NCBI RefSeq assembly: GCF_900187115.1
Contig: NZ_LT906455.1
Coordinates: 1,984,001-2,048,000 of the forward strand
Source of the DNA: Aliarcobacter butzleri
GTDB lineage: Bacteria; Campylobacterota; Campylobacteria; Campylobacterales; Arcobacteraceae
Length of the DNA stretch: 64,000 nt
Direction: 5' to 3'
The translations under genes were made by a program, and so were the position numbers. Of the stretch, positions 9,580 to 22,048 are shown piece by piece; positions within the stretch are counted from its first letter, which is position 1, and each line of letters starts with the position of its first letter. Under the pieces are notes generated by a model that made no database searches, had not been told where the DNA came from, and saw only the letters and a list, made by a program, of their open reading frames with translations.

Positions 9580-11643
9580 TTAAAAGCTAACTTTAACCCC
9601 AGCAAAATAATATGTTCCAACATTTATATTTACTCTTTCATCAACTTTTTTATCAAAAATATTATCAACTCCACCATAAATAGACGTAATTTTATTTATA
9701 TTATAATTTAAGCCTAAATCAACCAATGTATAATCATCTAGTTTATTATCATTTGCTTGATCTTCATATTGTTTTCCAATATATCTAAGTGCAATATTCG
9801 AAGTTAAATCATCTAACAATTTATAATTTAGATTCAAAGATGCACTTAAATTTGGAGTATATGTAAGTTCTTTATTTGTATTTTTATCTTCTGTATCTAA
9901 GTATGTAAGATTAAATTGTGTATCAAAACTTTCAGTAAATTTGTAATCCAGATTTACTTCAACTCCATTTATATCAACTTTATCTAAATTTTCAGAAGTA
10001 TAATACTTACTTCCTCCTGTTCCATAAGCAACTGATTCTATTTTATCTTTAATTATAGTTTTGAATAAAACAATTTCAGAATTAAAGTTTTCAAAATTAT
10101 TAGCAAGAGCAAGTTCAAAAGTATCTGATTTTTCTGGTTTTAAATCATAAGCAGAAGTTTTAAAATTATTTACAACCTCAGAACCATATCTTTTTCCATC
10201 TTTATAAAGTGGTGCAACAACAAATAATTCTGCAATATCTGGTGCTCTATAACCTTGAGCATAATTTGCTCTTATTCTTGTATTTTCACCTAGTTTTTGT
10301 ACAACTCCTGCTTGAAAAGTTGTTTTTGAATCAGCATTTGAGATGTCATCATATCTTGTTCCAATTATTGCATTTAAAGTATCTGTCAATTCTATTTCAT
10401 CTTGTAAATATACAGATTTATACTCTATATTCTTTTTTATAAAATCACTTGATTGTGGATCTGGATTAATTGCTGCACTATCTCTTGTCTCTTTTCTATA
10501 ATCAAGCCCAAAAGTTAAAAGATTTACATCATTTAAAGCATAAGTTGTAATTGATTCAATATCATCAATTTTTACATTTGCACTAAATTTTTTATTTACT
10601 GGAGCTGCAAAATTTGAAGGAGTTGTTTCATTTCTTTTTTTATAATATGATTCATAAAGTTTTAAAGTAGTTGTTAAATCATCATTTACATAATATTTTG
10701 CAAAAGTTGAAACATCAACTCTTCTATTATCATCTTTAGAATTAACAGGAGTATTTAAAACTATACCTGGTAAACCAGTTGCTTGAGAAGAACCTAAATA
10801 AGAACCTTCTCTATCTTCTTTGAAATAATTTAAATCTACTCCTAATGTAAGATTATCTGTAACATTCTTTTCTAAAGAGATACCTGCATTATTTACAGTT
10901 GAATCATCACCATAAGTTACACCTAAAACTCCACTTTTACCACTTTGAGGATTCATCATTGATGGAATTGTTGCTCCCGTATTTGGATTGATAACTTTTT
11001 GGGTGTAATCTTTATTTATTTTATAAGATGATGTATCTATAGTTGAAGCAAAAACTTTATACTTAAAACCATCAATATTTCCAAAAGTTGAGAAATTTGC
11101 ATTTTTTTCTCTTGCTTGTGAGTGCGAATTTGCTCCATATTTCACATCTAAAGTTGTACTGTTTGTATCGATACTTTTTTTTGTAATTATATTAATTACT
11201 CCTCCAATGGCATCACTTCCATATAATGTACTCATAGAACCTTTAACTATTTCTATTCTTTCAATTATCGAAGCTGGTATTCGACTCATTTCATAAGGTT
11301 GTTCTGTTTCTCCACTTAATCTTTTTCCATCAAGCAATATTAAAGTTCCATTAGGTCCAACACCTCTTATTGAAATTGCACCTTTTGATAAAGCACTTGC
11401 ATGTGGAAATCTTCCAAATTGAGCATTTATTGAAGGAACTTTGTCTAATATATCTTTTAATGTAGTTGCTGAAATTTTTTCAATATCTTCTTTTGTGATA
11501 ACAACAACCGATGCACTAACTCCATCTATATTTTTTTCAGTTTTTGTTGCAGTTGTAATAAAAACTTCATCTAATTTTGTTTGTCCAAATCCAGTTGTTA
11601 CTAAACTCATAGCAAGAGTGCTTGATAAAAAAATTCTTTTCAT
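9580..11643 (-). CDS. TonB-dependent outer-membrane receptor (vitamin/metal-complex type)
   Basis: A 687-residue outer-membrane receptor. A signal peptide (residues 1-20, ending TGFGQ) precedes a TonB-box-like DEVFITTATK, then the plug domain with LKDILDKVPSI, ISIRGVGPNGTLILLDGKR, RIEIVKGSMSTLYGSDAIGGVINIITKK, and a beta-barrel ending in ...YYFAGVKVSF with a C-terminal Phe. The plug is of the FepA/CirA/BtuB group rather than the FhuA group. It is the fifth gene of a minus-strand cluster (ABC permease, ATPase, NnrS, binding protein), 88 bases after the binding-protein stop, and has a Fur-like sequence just upstream, so it may have its own promoter. Ligand unknown. Confidence 0.93.
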   Translation of the reverse strand: MKRIFLSSTLAMSLVTTGFGQTKLDEVFITTATKTEKNIDGVSASVVVITKEDIEKISATTLKDILDKVPSINAQFGRFPHASALSKGAISIRGVGPNGTLILLDGKRLSGETEQPYEMSRIPASIIERIEIVKGSMSTLYGSDAIGGVINIITKKSIDTNSTTLDVKYGANSHSQAREKNANFSTFGNIDGFKYKVFASTIDTSSYKINKDYTQKVINPNTGATIPSMMNPQSGKSGVLGVTYGDDSTVNNAGISLEKNVTDNLTLGVDLNYFKEDREGSYLGSSQATGLPGIVLNTPVNSKDDNRRVDVSTFAKYYVNDDLTTTLKLYESYYKKRNETTPSNFAAPVNKKFSANVKIDDIESITTYALNDVNLLTFGLDYRKETRDSAAINPDPQSSDFIKKNIEYKSVYLQDEIELTDTLNAIIGTRYDDISNADSKTTFQAGVVQKLGENTRIRANYAQGYRAPDIAELFVVAPLYKDGKRYGSEVVNNFKTSAYDLKPEKSDTFELALANNFENFNSEIVLFKTIIKDKIESVAYGTGGSKYYTSENLDKVDINGVEVNLDYKFTESFDTQFNLTYLDTEDKNTNKELTYTPNLSASLNLNYKLLDDLTSNIALRYIGKQYEDQANDNKLDDYTLVDLGLNYNINKITSIYGGVDNIFDKKVDERVNINVGTYYFAGVKVSF

Positions 11644-11655
11644 GTTTTTCCTTTT

Positions 11656-11690
11656 TAATTATAATAATAACGAGTATCATAATATAATTA
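11656..11690 (-). promoter_or_regulatory. Possible Fur-type operator before the TonB receptor
   Basis: The minus-strand stretch around 11664-11680 reads TGATACTCGTTATTAT, an imperfect match to the Fur 7-1-7 pattern (TGATAAT-n-ATTATCA). It lies within 40 bases of the start codon, among TATATT/TATGAT sequences that could be -10 boxes. In DNA this AT-rich, chance matches are common, so support is modest. Confidence 0.35.
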
Positions 11691-11731
11691 AACCATAAAC
11701 TCATTGACTAGAATCAATACTTTTTATTAAG

Positions 11732-12700
11732 CTATTTGTAATACAACTCTTTATTTGGTAATTTTCCTCCAATTAATTTTGCATCATTCTCTTTTAAAAT
11801 TCCAAAGAAAAATTCTAAATCATTTATTGCATCTTGGGCTTTTATATTTTCAAAAACTACATGTTCTATTGAATCAGCAAGTCCTTCAGCATCAAGCATT
11901 GGAAGATTTTTTACTACTAAAGTTGCGGCTTCTTTTGGATTTTGTTTATACCATAAAAGAGATTTTTCATACTCAATCAAAAATTTATTTATTAACTCTT
12001 CTTTACCTTTTGTATCCCCAATATAAGCTAGTCCAGCTTGTGGGATTTTTGCTTCTACATTAAATAATTTTTCCCACTCTTCTTGCAAATTGACACTTCT
12101 ATAAAGTTCTGGTGCTACAAGTTTTACAGGAAATGATTTTGTTTTTCTCAAAGCTATTGAAACAGCAGGTTCAGCTAAAAGTGCATGGTCAACTCTTCTT
12201 AAAATAAGCATTTGCATTGCATCAACTGGATTTGCTACATATTGGATTTTAAAATCTTTTTTAGGATTTAAACCACTCTTTTTAACCAACTCTTGAAAAA
12301 CAATATCAGGCATATCTGCACGAAAAGGAATAACAATCTCTTTGTCTTTAAAATCTTTTATAGTTTTTAAATTAGGATCTCTACTAATCATCTGCAAAAT
12401 TCCCCAAACAGAAACATTTAAAAGTTTTAAATTCACACCTTTATTATATAAATTAGAAGCTACATTTGTAGGAAGTGCTATAAAATCTGCATCACCTTTT
12501 AAAATAATTGCTCTTAACTCATCAGGATTATTCCAAAGTCTAAACTCTATTTTTTTACCTAAATCTTTTAATGCATCATTTTGAATCATATGAAAGATTG
12601 GATGAGAAACTGTTGCAATTGGTCCAGCAACAACTATTTTATTTTCATCCTTTGCAAAAAGTGAACTTAAAAAAATAAAACAAATTAAAAAAATTTTCAT
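11732..12700 (-). CDS. ABC transporter periplasmic binding protein, NMT1/SsuA-like
   Basis: A 322-residue periplasmic binding protein with a signal peptide (residues 1-16, MKIF...SLFA). The fold signatures are of the NMT1/ThiY/SsuA group: DELRAIILKGDADFIALPTNVASNLYNKG near 55-85, then NVSVWGILQMIS and a hinge ending LLAEPAVSIALRK. Relatives bind aliphatic sulfonates, thiamine precursors, nitrate or taurine, but no ligand can be read from this sequence. It is co-oriented with the permease and ATPase genes upstream but separated from them by the NnrS gene, an unusual insertion. Confidence 0.87.
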   Translation of the reverse strand: MKIFLICFIFLSSLFAKDENKIVVAGPIATVSHPIFHMIQNDALKDLGKKIEFRLWNNPDELRAIILKGDADFIALPTNVASNLYNKGVNLKLLNVSVWGILQMISRDPNLKTIKDFKDKEIVIPFRADMPDIVFQELVKKSGLNPKKDFKIQYVANPVDAMQMLILRRVDHALLAEPAVSIALRKTKSFPVKLVAPELYRSVNLQEEWEKLFNVEAKIPQAGLAYIGDTKGKEELINKFLIEYEKSLLWYKQNPKEAATLVVKNLPMLDAEGLADSIEHVVFENIKAQDAINDLEFFFGILKENDAKLIGGKLPNKELYYK

Positions 12701-12720
12701 TTTTATACTCCTTTATAAAA

Positions 12721-13956
12721 TTAACCTTTTATTCCATCTGCTCTTTTTGAAAGTAAAAATGGAAAAAATATCTTCATATAAATAATAAAAGCAAAAGCCC
12801 AAAGAATTGAAGATAAAATGTAAGCTTGTATTAAATACTCTTCATAAAATGGAATTAAACTTCTAATAAGTGTTGCAATAATTATTAAAATAACTCCAAG
12901 ATTTAACCAAATATTTGTAAATATTTTTCTTCCAGTGTGAATAGTTGAAATAATTATCATCACAATATAAAAAACCAAACCAAAAGTTCCAGTTGTTAAA
13001 AAATGTCTAAAGTGATTTATTCCATATATTTCATCATTTAAATAATCATAAGCTAAAAATAGATATCCAAAAGCAGTTATTATAAAAATGCTCATCAGAT
13101 AAATAATAAAAGGTTTAAACAAAATATTGTTATCTTTTAAAATAAAATCATTTAAAATATTTAAAATTGAAGCAAAACAAGCAAGAGCAAGATATGCAAG
13201 TGTTGAATTATTTGGAAATAAAAACTCAATTATTGTATAAATAATCAAACAAAAAATTGCAAGATTATATCTTGGAGCTTTTGAATAAAAAGTTTCATCA
13301 ATATTTTGTGTTTCAAGTAACTCATTTATAGATTCCATAGTTATTCTTCTTAGAGCCAAAAATATTAAAACTATAAAAAATCCTATTGATAAAAGTAAAA
13401 TAGAATAAGCATCAATAGCTAAAATATCAGCAATACTTAAAAAAAATAGTATTTGTATAAATAAAATAGCAAAAAGTGCAAAAGCTAAAGATATATGCCT
13501 TTTATTTTTATCTTGAAATATTGGTTTTATCACAAGAGCTATTATCCAAATAGTTAAACTTATATTTAAAAAACCTACAAAATAAACTCCAAAAAAATCT
13601 ATAAACCAAAAACTAATTCTACATATAAGCCATAAAGCAACAATAAAAAATAGTTTTCTTCCGACAATTGGTATAGTTCCTACAAACATTTCAGGAACTC
13701 CAGTTAAAAAGAATGCAATTACTCCAGCAATTCCTACACCAAAAATCATCTCATACATATGCCAATTTAAAAGATTTTTTATTGGCAAATTTATTATTCC
13801 ACTAAAAGTAAATGCCCACAAAATAATAGAAATTACTATATAAGGAGCAAGCAATAAAAATATAGGTCGAAATCCATAAGCTAAATATATTGGAACATCA
13901 CCTTTTGGATAAAATAAATAATGCTTTTGTGCATATTCTTTTTTTGATTCTGTCAT
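12721..13956 (-). CDS. NnrS family multi-pass membrane protein
   Basis: A 411-residue inner-membrane protein with roughly 12 hydrophobic segments. It matches the NnrS family by its N-terminal LAYGFRPIFLLLAPY, the early NWHMYEMIFGVGIAGVIAFFLTGVPE segment, and the late NHFRHFLTTGTFGLVFYIVMI segment carrying conserved His. NnrS proteins are haem- and copper-containing and help cells cope with nitric oxide. The start overlaps the ATPase stop by 4 bases (ATGA), so it is translationally coupled to the ABC transporter. There are no nitric oxide or nitrite reductase genes nearby. Confidence 0.87.
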   Translation of the reverse strand: MTESKKEYAQKHYLFYPKGDVPIYLAYGFRPIFLLLAPYIVISIILWAFTFSGIINLPIKNLLNWHMYEMIFGVGIAGVIAFFLTGVPEMFVGTIPIVGRKLFFIVALWLICRISFWFIDFFGVYFVGFLNISLTIWIIALVIKPIFQDKNKRHISLAFALFAILFIQILFFLSIADILAIDAYSILLLSIGFFIVLIFLALRRITMESINELLETQNIDETFYSKAPRYNLAIFCLIIYTIIEFLFPNNSTLAYLALACFASILNILNDFILKDNNILFKPFIIYLMSIFIITAFGYLFLAYDYLNDEIYGINHFRHFLTTGTFGLVFYIVMIIISTIHTGRKIFTNIWLNLGVILIIIATLIRSLIPFYEEYLIQAYILSSILWAFAFIIYMKIFFPFLLSKRADGIKG

Positions 13957-14702
13957 TTTAACTCCAATTCAAAAGTTTTTATAATACTTTCATCACTTAA
14001 TAATTTTGCAGTTTGTTCATATACAAAAATATCATCTCTTTGTTTTCTTGGTCTAGAAATTTTAAAACTTTTTACTATATGCCCAACAGGATAAGCTTTT
14101 AAAACTAAAATCTCATCACTTAACTTTACAGCTTCCATCAAATCATGAGTTATAAATAAAATACTTAATTTTTCATCTTCTATTGTATTTATAAGTAAAT
14201 TTTGAAGTTCTCTTTTTAAACCAATATCAAGTGCAGAAAAAGGCTCATCTAAAAATAATAGCGATGGTTTTAAAACTAATGCTCTTGCAAAAGATACTCT
14301 TTGTTTCATTCCACCACTTAAATCTTTTGGGAATTTATAAAAATCATCTTCATTTAAACTAAATTTTAAAGATATATCTTTTGCTAGTTTTATTCTTTCG
14401 TCATTTTTTATACCATTTGCTTTTAATCCTAAACTAATATTATCAAGTACATTTTTCCAAGGTAAAAGCCTAGATTCTTGAAAAGCAAAAGACGATGATT
14501 TAAAACTATTTTTTATTTTTCCTTCTTCAAGTATTAATAACTTTGCACAAAGATGAAGTAATGTTGTTTTGCCTCCACCACTAGGACCAACAATAGAAAC
14601 AACTTCTCCTTTTTTTAATTTGAAACTTATATCTTTTAATATCTTTTTAAATCCAAAAGAAAAAGAGACATTTTCTAAAATTAATTCTTCTAATTTCTCC
14701 AT
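13953..14702 (-). CDS. ABC transporter ATP-binding protein, SsuB/TauB type
   Basis: A 249-residue ATPase subunit. Walker A GPSGGGKTT at 39-47, a Q-loop around FAFQESRLLPW, signature LSGGMKQR near 128, Walker B LLFLDEPFSALD near 150 and the switch His in ITHD. The ESRLLPW sequence after the Q-loop is characteristic of nitrate/sulfonate/taurine importers. It overlaps the permease stop by 13 bases and the NnrS start by 4 bases. Confidence 0.93.
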   Translation of the reverse strand: MEKLEELILENVSFSFGFKKILKDISFKLKKGEVVSIVGPSGGGKTTLLHLCAKLLILEEGKIKNSFKSSSFAFQESRLLPWKNVLDNISLGLKANGIKNDERIKLAKDISLKFSLNEDDFYKFPKDLSGGMKQRVSFARALVLKPSLLFLDEPFSALDIGLKRELQNLLINTIEDEKLSILFITHDLMEAVKLSDEILVLKAYPVGHIVKSFKISRPRKQRDDIFVYEQTAKLLSDESIIKTFELELK

Positions 14703-15472
14703 GCTTCAACCTCTCTTTTTATTGGTTCAAAAATCAAATATTCAATAAAAAGTAAACTTCCTATCATAATCACAACTAAAGCTAAAGCAACCGGCGTATC
14801 AAGTTGACTTCTTGCTATTGCTAAACTTGCACCAATTCCATTGCTACTTGATAAAAGTTCAGCCATAACAACAATTTTCCAAGACATTCCTAAAGCACTG
14901 ATATATGCAGGAAAAATATAAGAAAATATGTGAGGTAAATATAAATCAAATATTTTCATTTTAAAAGGTAAATGAAAACTATCAGCCATTTGTTTTAAGT
15001 CACCTTCTATTGTTCTTGTCCCTTGTAAAGCTCCTACAAATATAATAGGAAAAGAGGCAATAATAACAGTAAAAACAACCGTCATATCACTCATACCAAA
15101 CCAAATCATGGCTAATACAATCCAAGCAATAGGTGGCATTCCAACTAATATTGTTACTATTGGTCTACTCATAATTGAAGCTGTTACAAAAAGTCCTGCT
15201 ACTAAACCTAAAATTGATCCAATAACTAAAGATATACCAAAACCTAAAAAAGCTCTTTTTATTGTAATTAAAACATTTTCAATAGTTGAATCATCTGTTA
15301 AAATTGAAAATAGAGTTGTAAATGTATCTTTTGGACTTGGTAAAACTAAATTTCCATAAAGTTGATTTCCTAAATCCCATAAAGCTAAAAATAAAAATAT
15401 TGAAGCTAATGAACCCCAGCCACTCCATAAATAAGCTGGAAAATCTTTAAGTATTTTAAGTATAAATCTCAT
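14690..15472 (-). CDS. ABC transporter permease, SsuC/TauC type
   Basis: A 260-residue inner-membrane permease of the binding-protein-dependent type with six predicted segments. The EAA-type coupling loop is visible at MADSFHLPFKMKIFDLYLPHIFSYIFPAYISALG, followed by MSWKIVVMAELL as in SsuC/TauC. It is the first gene of the cluster. Its ATG at 15472 follows AGGATTTAA, and a 16-base near-palindrome resembling a Fur box lies about 55-70 bases upstream. Confidence 0.92.
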   Translation of the reverse strand: MRFILKILKDFPAYLWSGWGSLASIFLFLALWDLGNQLYGNLVLPSPKDTFTTLFSILTDDSTIENVLITIKRAFLGFGISLVIGSILGLVAGLFVTASIMSRPIVTILVGMPPIAWIVLAMIWFGMSDMTVVFTVIIASFPIIFVGALQGTRTIEGDLKQMADSFHLPFKMKIFDLYLPHIFSYIFPAYISALGMSWKIVVMAELLSSSNGIGASLAIARSQLDTPVALALVVIMIGSLLFIEYLIFEPIKREVEAWRN

Positions 15473-15517
15473 TTAAATCCTAATCTTATGAATTTCTATT
15501 ATTTTAATAGAATTAAT

Positions 15518-15543
15518 ACTTATTATCATTGATTAATATCAAT
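15518..15543 (-). promoter_or_regulatory. Fur-like palindrome upstream of the ABC/NnrS cluster
   Basis: ATTGATTAATATCAAT at 15528-15543 is a near-perfect palindrome that runs into TTATTATCATTGAT (15520-15533), which resembles GATAATGATAATC repeats of Fur operators. It lies 46-71 bases upstream of the permease ATG, a normal operator position. Iron control of the import cluster is inferred from this and from the TonB receptor in the cluster. Confidence 0.45.
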
Positions 15544-15650
15544 AAAAAGCAAATTAAAACTTGAATAAATAAAGGAATATGAACAAATACGATAAAGAAC
15601 AACTAAATAAGAATATAAGACAATAAAAAAATAGAATAAAGAGGGAAGGG

Positions 15651-15711
15651 CTAAAAAAAAAGCCTCACCAAAGGTAGTAAGGAAGTACTAACTTAGGAAA
15701 GGCTTTGAGAA
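15651..15711 (-). terminator. rRNA operon terminator
   Basis: On the minus strand, AAAGCCT and AGGCTTT arms enclose a second small stem (TAGTA/TACTA), and the 3' arm runs into nine T residues. It starts about 13 bases after the 5S gene and is the only strong terminator downstream of it. Confidence 0.75.
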
Positions 15712-15723
15712 AAAACTTAAAGA

Positions 15724-15839
15724 GCTGGCGATGACCTACGTTTCCACAAGGGGACCCTGCAGTATTATCGGCGATGAAGAGCTTGACTTCCAGGTTCGGA
15801 ATGGAGCTGGGTATTTCCTCTTCTCTAGTACCACCAGCA
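15724..15839 (-). rRNA. rrf: 5S ribosomal RNA
   Basis: About 116 bases on the minus strand. The loop B/C region reads CCCAGCTCCATTCCGAACCTGG and the ends TGCTGGTGG / ATCGCCAGC can pair as helix I. It is the last gene of the rRNA operon, about 150 bases after 23S. End positions are estimated from the terminal helix. Confidence 0.93.
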
Positions 15840-15912
15840 AGTTAAGTAATAAAAGCAAATAAAGAAGTAATTGATCTTATTACTTAACTCGAAGATTAAG
15901 TGTGAATAAAAG

Positions 15913-15984
15913 ATAATGTTAAAGTCTAAAAAATTTCAAACACATATTAAGTAAAAATACTTAATAAGATAGTAAACCAAAGAA
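15913..15984 (-). other. 3' half of the 23S precursor processing stem
   Basis: Three segments after 23S are exact complements of segments before 23S: 15913-15927 (15 bases) with 19158-19172; 15928-15938 (11 bases) with 19074-19084; and 15958-15974 (17 bases) plus 15977-15984 (8 bases) with 18976-18992 and 18967-18974. Together they make a long interrupted duplex enclosing 23S, the usual RNase III substrate. Confidence 0.8.
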
Positions 15985-15989
15985 ATGTA

Positions 15990-18903
<2,914 letters not shown>

Positions 18904-19289
18904 ATAAATAACTCGAAAGAGTTATTTGCCTTTTAAAAGTAAATTAATACTTTTAGTTTGATAATATTCTTTGGCTACTATCTTATTAAGTACATTTTTC
19001 AATATATCTAATAATTTAGTTGTGTTCTATCTATGTTATATCTATTATTTTCATAATAAACATTTTTAAGATATGAAATTTTTTTTGTTTTAATTATTTA
19101 ATATTTATAAAAAATCTCTTCTTTATATCTATTATTTAATCTTTACGAAAAAATTAAAGACTTTAACATTATGTTTTTAAATATCATTAGAAACTTACTT
19201 TTTATAAGTTCTAATATAAATCTTATATATCTCTATATAAAACTTATATTAGAATTTATTCTTCTTCTATAGTTTATCTATTAATAAGA
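18904..19289 (-). other. tRNA-Ala to 23S spacer with 5' half of the 23S processing stem
   Basis: This 386-base gene-free stretch is very AT-rich. It holds the 5' arms of the 23S processing stem (18967-18974, 18976-18992, 19074-19084, 19158-19172) and a local hairpin AATAACTC/GAGTTATT near 18905-18927. I see no additional tRNA or protein gene in it. Confidence 0.8.
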
Positions 19290-19365
19290 TGGTGGAGAAT
19301 AGCGGGATCGAACCGCTGACCTCCTGCGTGCAAAGCAGGCGCTCTCCCAGCTGAGCTAATTCCCC
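19290..19365 (-). tRNA. tRNA-Ala (anticodon TGC)
   Basis: A 76-base cloverleaf on the minus strand, from GGGGAATTAGCTCAGC to CTCCACCA with encoded CCA. The anticodon arm CTGCTTTGCACGCAGG gives anticodon TGC, and the T arm has GGTTCGATCC. It sits in the 16S-23S spacer after tRNA-Ile. Confidence 0.97.
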
Positions 19366-19419
19366 AAAATCACCCAAAAAAATATTCATTCTTTTAGGAC
19401 CCGATTCTAAGATTATTCA

Positions 19420-19496
19420 TGGTGGGCCTATCAGGACTTGAACCTGAGACCTCACGATTATCAGTCGAGCGCTCTAGCCAGCTGAGCTATAGGCCC
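19420..19496 (-). tRNA. tRNA-Ile (anticodon GAT)
   Basis: A 77-base cloverleaf on the minus strand. The acceptor GGGCCTA pairs with TAGGCCC, followed by an encoded ACCA end. The anticodon loop CTGATAA gives GAT, and the T arm has GGTTCAAGTCC. It is the first tRNA of the 16S-23S spacer, the common Ile-Ala order. Confidence 0.97.
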
Positions 19497-19527
19497 CTTC
19501 ACCTATTCATTTCTTATTAGTTCTAAA

Positions 19528-19554
19528 TAATCTTTATAAACTAAATATGTAATC
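19528..19554 (-). other. 3' half of the 16S precursor processing stem
   Basis: This 27-base segment after 16S is complementary to 21261-21287 before 16S, with one G-U pair and one unpaired base. The two would form a long duplex enclosing 16S, as expected for RNase III processing. Confidence 0.75.
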
Positions 19555-19568
19555 AATCTTTTTTTTTC

Positions 19569-19596
19569 ATACTTTAAGAAACAAATCTTAAAGTAT
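19569..19596 (-). other. Hairpin at the 16S 3' flank
   Basis: An 11-base-pair perfect stem (ATACTTTAAGA with TCTTAAAGTAT) with a 6-base loop sits about 7 bases past the mature 16S end. It has no T run, so a processing element is more likely than a terminator. Confidence 0.55.
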
Positions 19597-19602
19597 TTCT
19601 CT

Positions 19603-21122
<1,520 letters not shown>

Positions 21123-21260
21123 TTTTGATTAAATCTCTTTAATCTTTATGTAGTTTTGAAACTGACATATTTTATAATTACTTAAATTACAAAATTATCA
21201 CTCATGTTTTTTTGAATAGACAAGAGTTTTACTTCTTGTTTTTTTTCTCTTTGTTTGTTT

Positions 21261-21287
21261 GATTAACATATTTAGTTTACAAAGATT
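21261..21287 (-). other. 5' half of the 16S precursor processing stem
   Basis: Complement of 19528-19554 (see that entry). It lies in the rRNA leader, about 140 bases before mature 16S. The rest of the 311-base gap between 16S and the pilin-like gene is the transcribed rRNA leader. Confidence 0.75.
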
Positions 21288-21307
21288 ACTTCTTCTTAAA
21301 CTTCTTC

Positions 21308-21319
21308 TTTTAAAGATCA
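21308..21319 (-). promoter_or_regulatory. Possible boxA antitermination site in the rRNA leader
   Basis: The minus strand reads TGATCTTTAAAA, close to the boxA consensus TGCTCTTTAACA, about 40 bases after the expected transcription start. The position suits NusB/S10-dependent antitermination, but the match is imperfect. Confidence 0.45.
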
Positions 21320-21359
21320 TAACTTGATTTTGAACTTCGTCTTGTCAAATTGGACGGGA

Positions 21360-21388
21360 ATTATAATACCTTTTTCTTCTCTTGTCAA
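21360..21388 (-). promoter_or_regulatory. Consensus sigma-70 promoter of the rRNA operon
   Basis: On the minus strand TTGACA (21383-21388) and TATAAT (21360-21365) are separated by exactly 17 bases, a perfect consensus promoter. Transcription would start near 21353, about 230 bases before 16S. It lies only 46 bases past the stop codon of the pilin-like gene on the same strand. Confidence 0.92.
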
Positions 21389-21433
21389 GAGTACTTTGCT
21401 AAAATGTAGCTTAAATTTTGGAATTTGTGTTTT

Positions 21434-22048
21434 TTACTCTATAAATGCAGTTTTTGGATAAATCTTTATCTCTTTTTTTTCTTGTTTTTTTGAAGTTAAT
21501 TGTATAAAACAAGGCGTGTTTATCTCATATTCATAAGCTTCATTTGGTTTATGTGATAATTTTGAATAAACTTTTCCATCATTTCCAAAAGATATTTGTC
21601 CTAGTGAATCTGTATTATTGCAACTAATATTTACTTTTTCAATATCAAAATTTTTACTTAAGAGTGCATATTTACTATTTTCATTATTCTCTTTACAAAA
21701 ATTATTACTATGAATATATTTATTTGTTAGTGGATCTTTTAAACTTTCCTTTTGATTTGGATGTCCTGTATCATTTTTTTCACTATAAATAGAAAAGTAA
21801 ATTCCTCCACCTTCATTTTCTCTACATCTAAAAAATTTCATAGTCCATCTTTTTTTATGCCATAAATCTTCATTTGAATATTTATCATCAATCAATGCTT
21901 GATATCTTGCATAAGATAAATACATAGATATTCTATTTGTTGCTTCTTCAAGTTTATTTATTTGCTTTTTAGGAATAAATAAAACATACAATAAACCAAT
22001 TAAAACGACAACTAATACCATTTCTAATAAAGAAAAAGCCTTTTTCAT
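21434..22048 (-). CDS. Type IV pilin/pseudopilin-like protein
   Basis: A 204-residue protein with a class III prepilin N-terminus: MKKAFSLLEMVLVVVLIGLLYVLFIP, where A-F is the expected prepilin peptidase site and the Glu at position 5 of the mature protein is present. The remainder is soluble, with several Cys (pairs at RCREN, NNFCK, ISCNN, TPCFI) that could form disulfides. No pilus assembly genes are nearby. Its start overlaps the upstream membrane-protein stop by 4 bases. It may be a minor pilin or transformation pseudopilin. Confident on class, not on role. Confidence 0.82.
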   Translation of the reverse strand: MKKAFSLLEMVLVVVLIGLLYVLFIPKKQINKLEEATNRISMYLSYARYQALIDDKYSNEDLWHKKRWTMKFFRCRENEGGGIYFSIYSEKNDTGHPNQKESLKDPLTNKYIHSNNFCKENNENSKYALLSKNFDIEKVNISCNNTDSLGQISFGNDGKVYSKLSHKPNEAYEYEINTPCFIQLTSKKQEKKEIKIYPKTAFIE

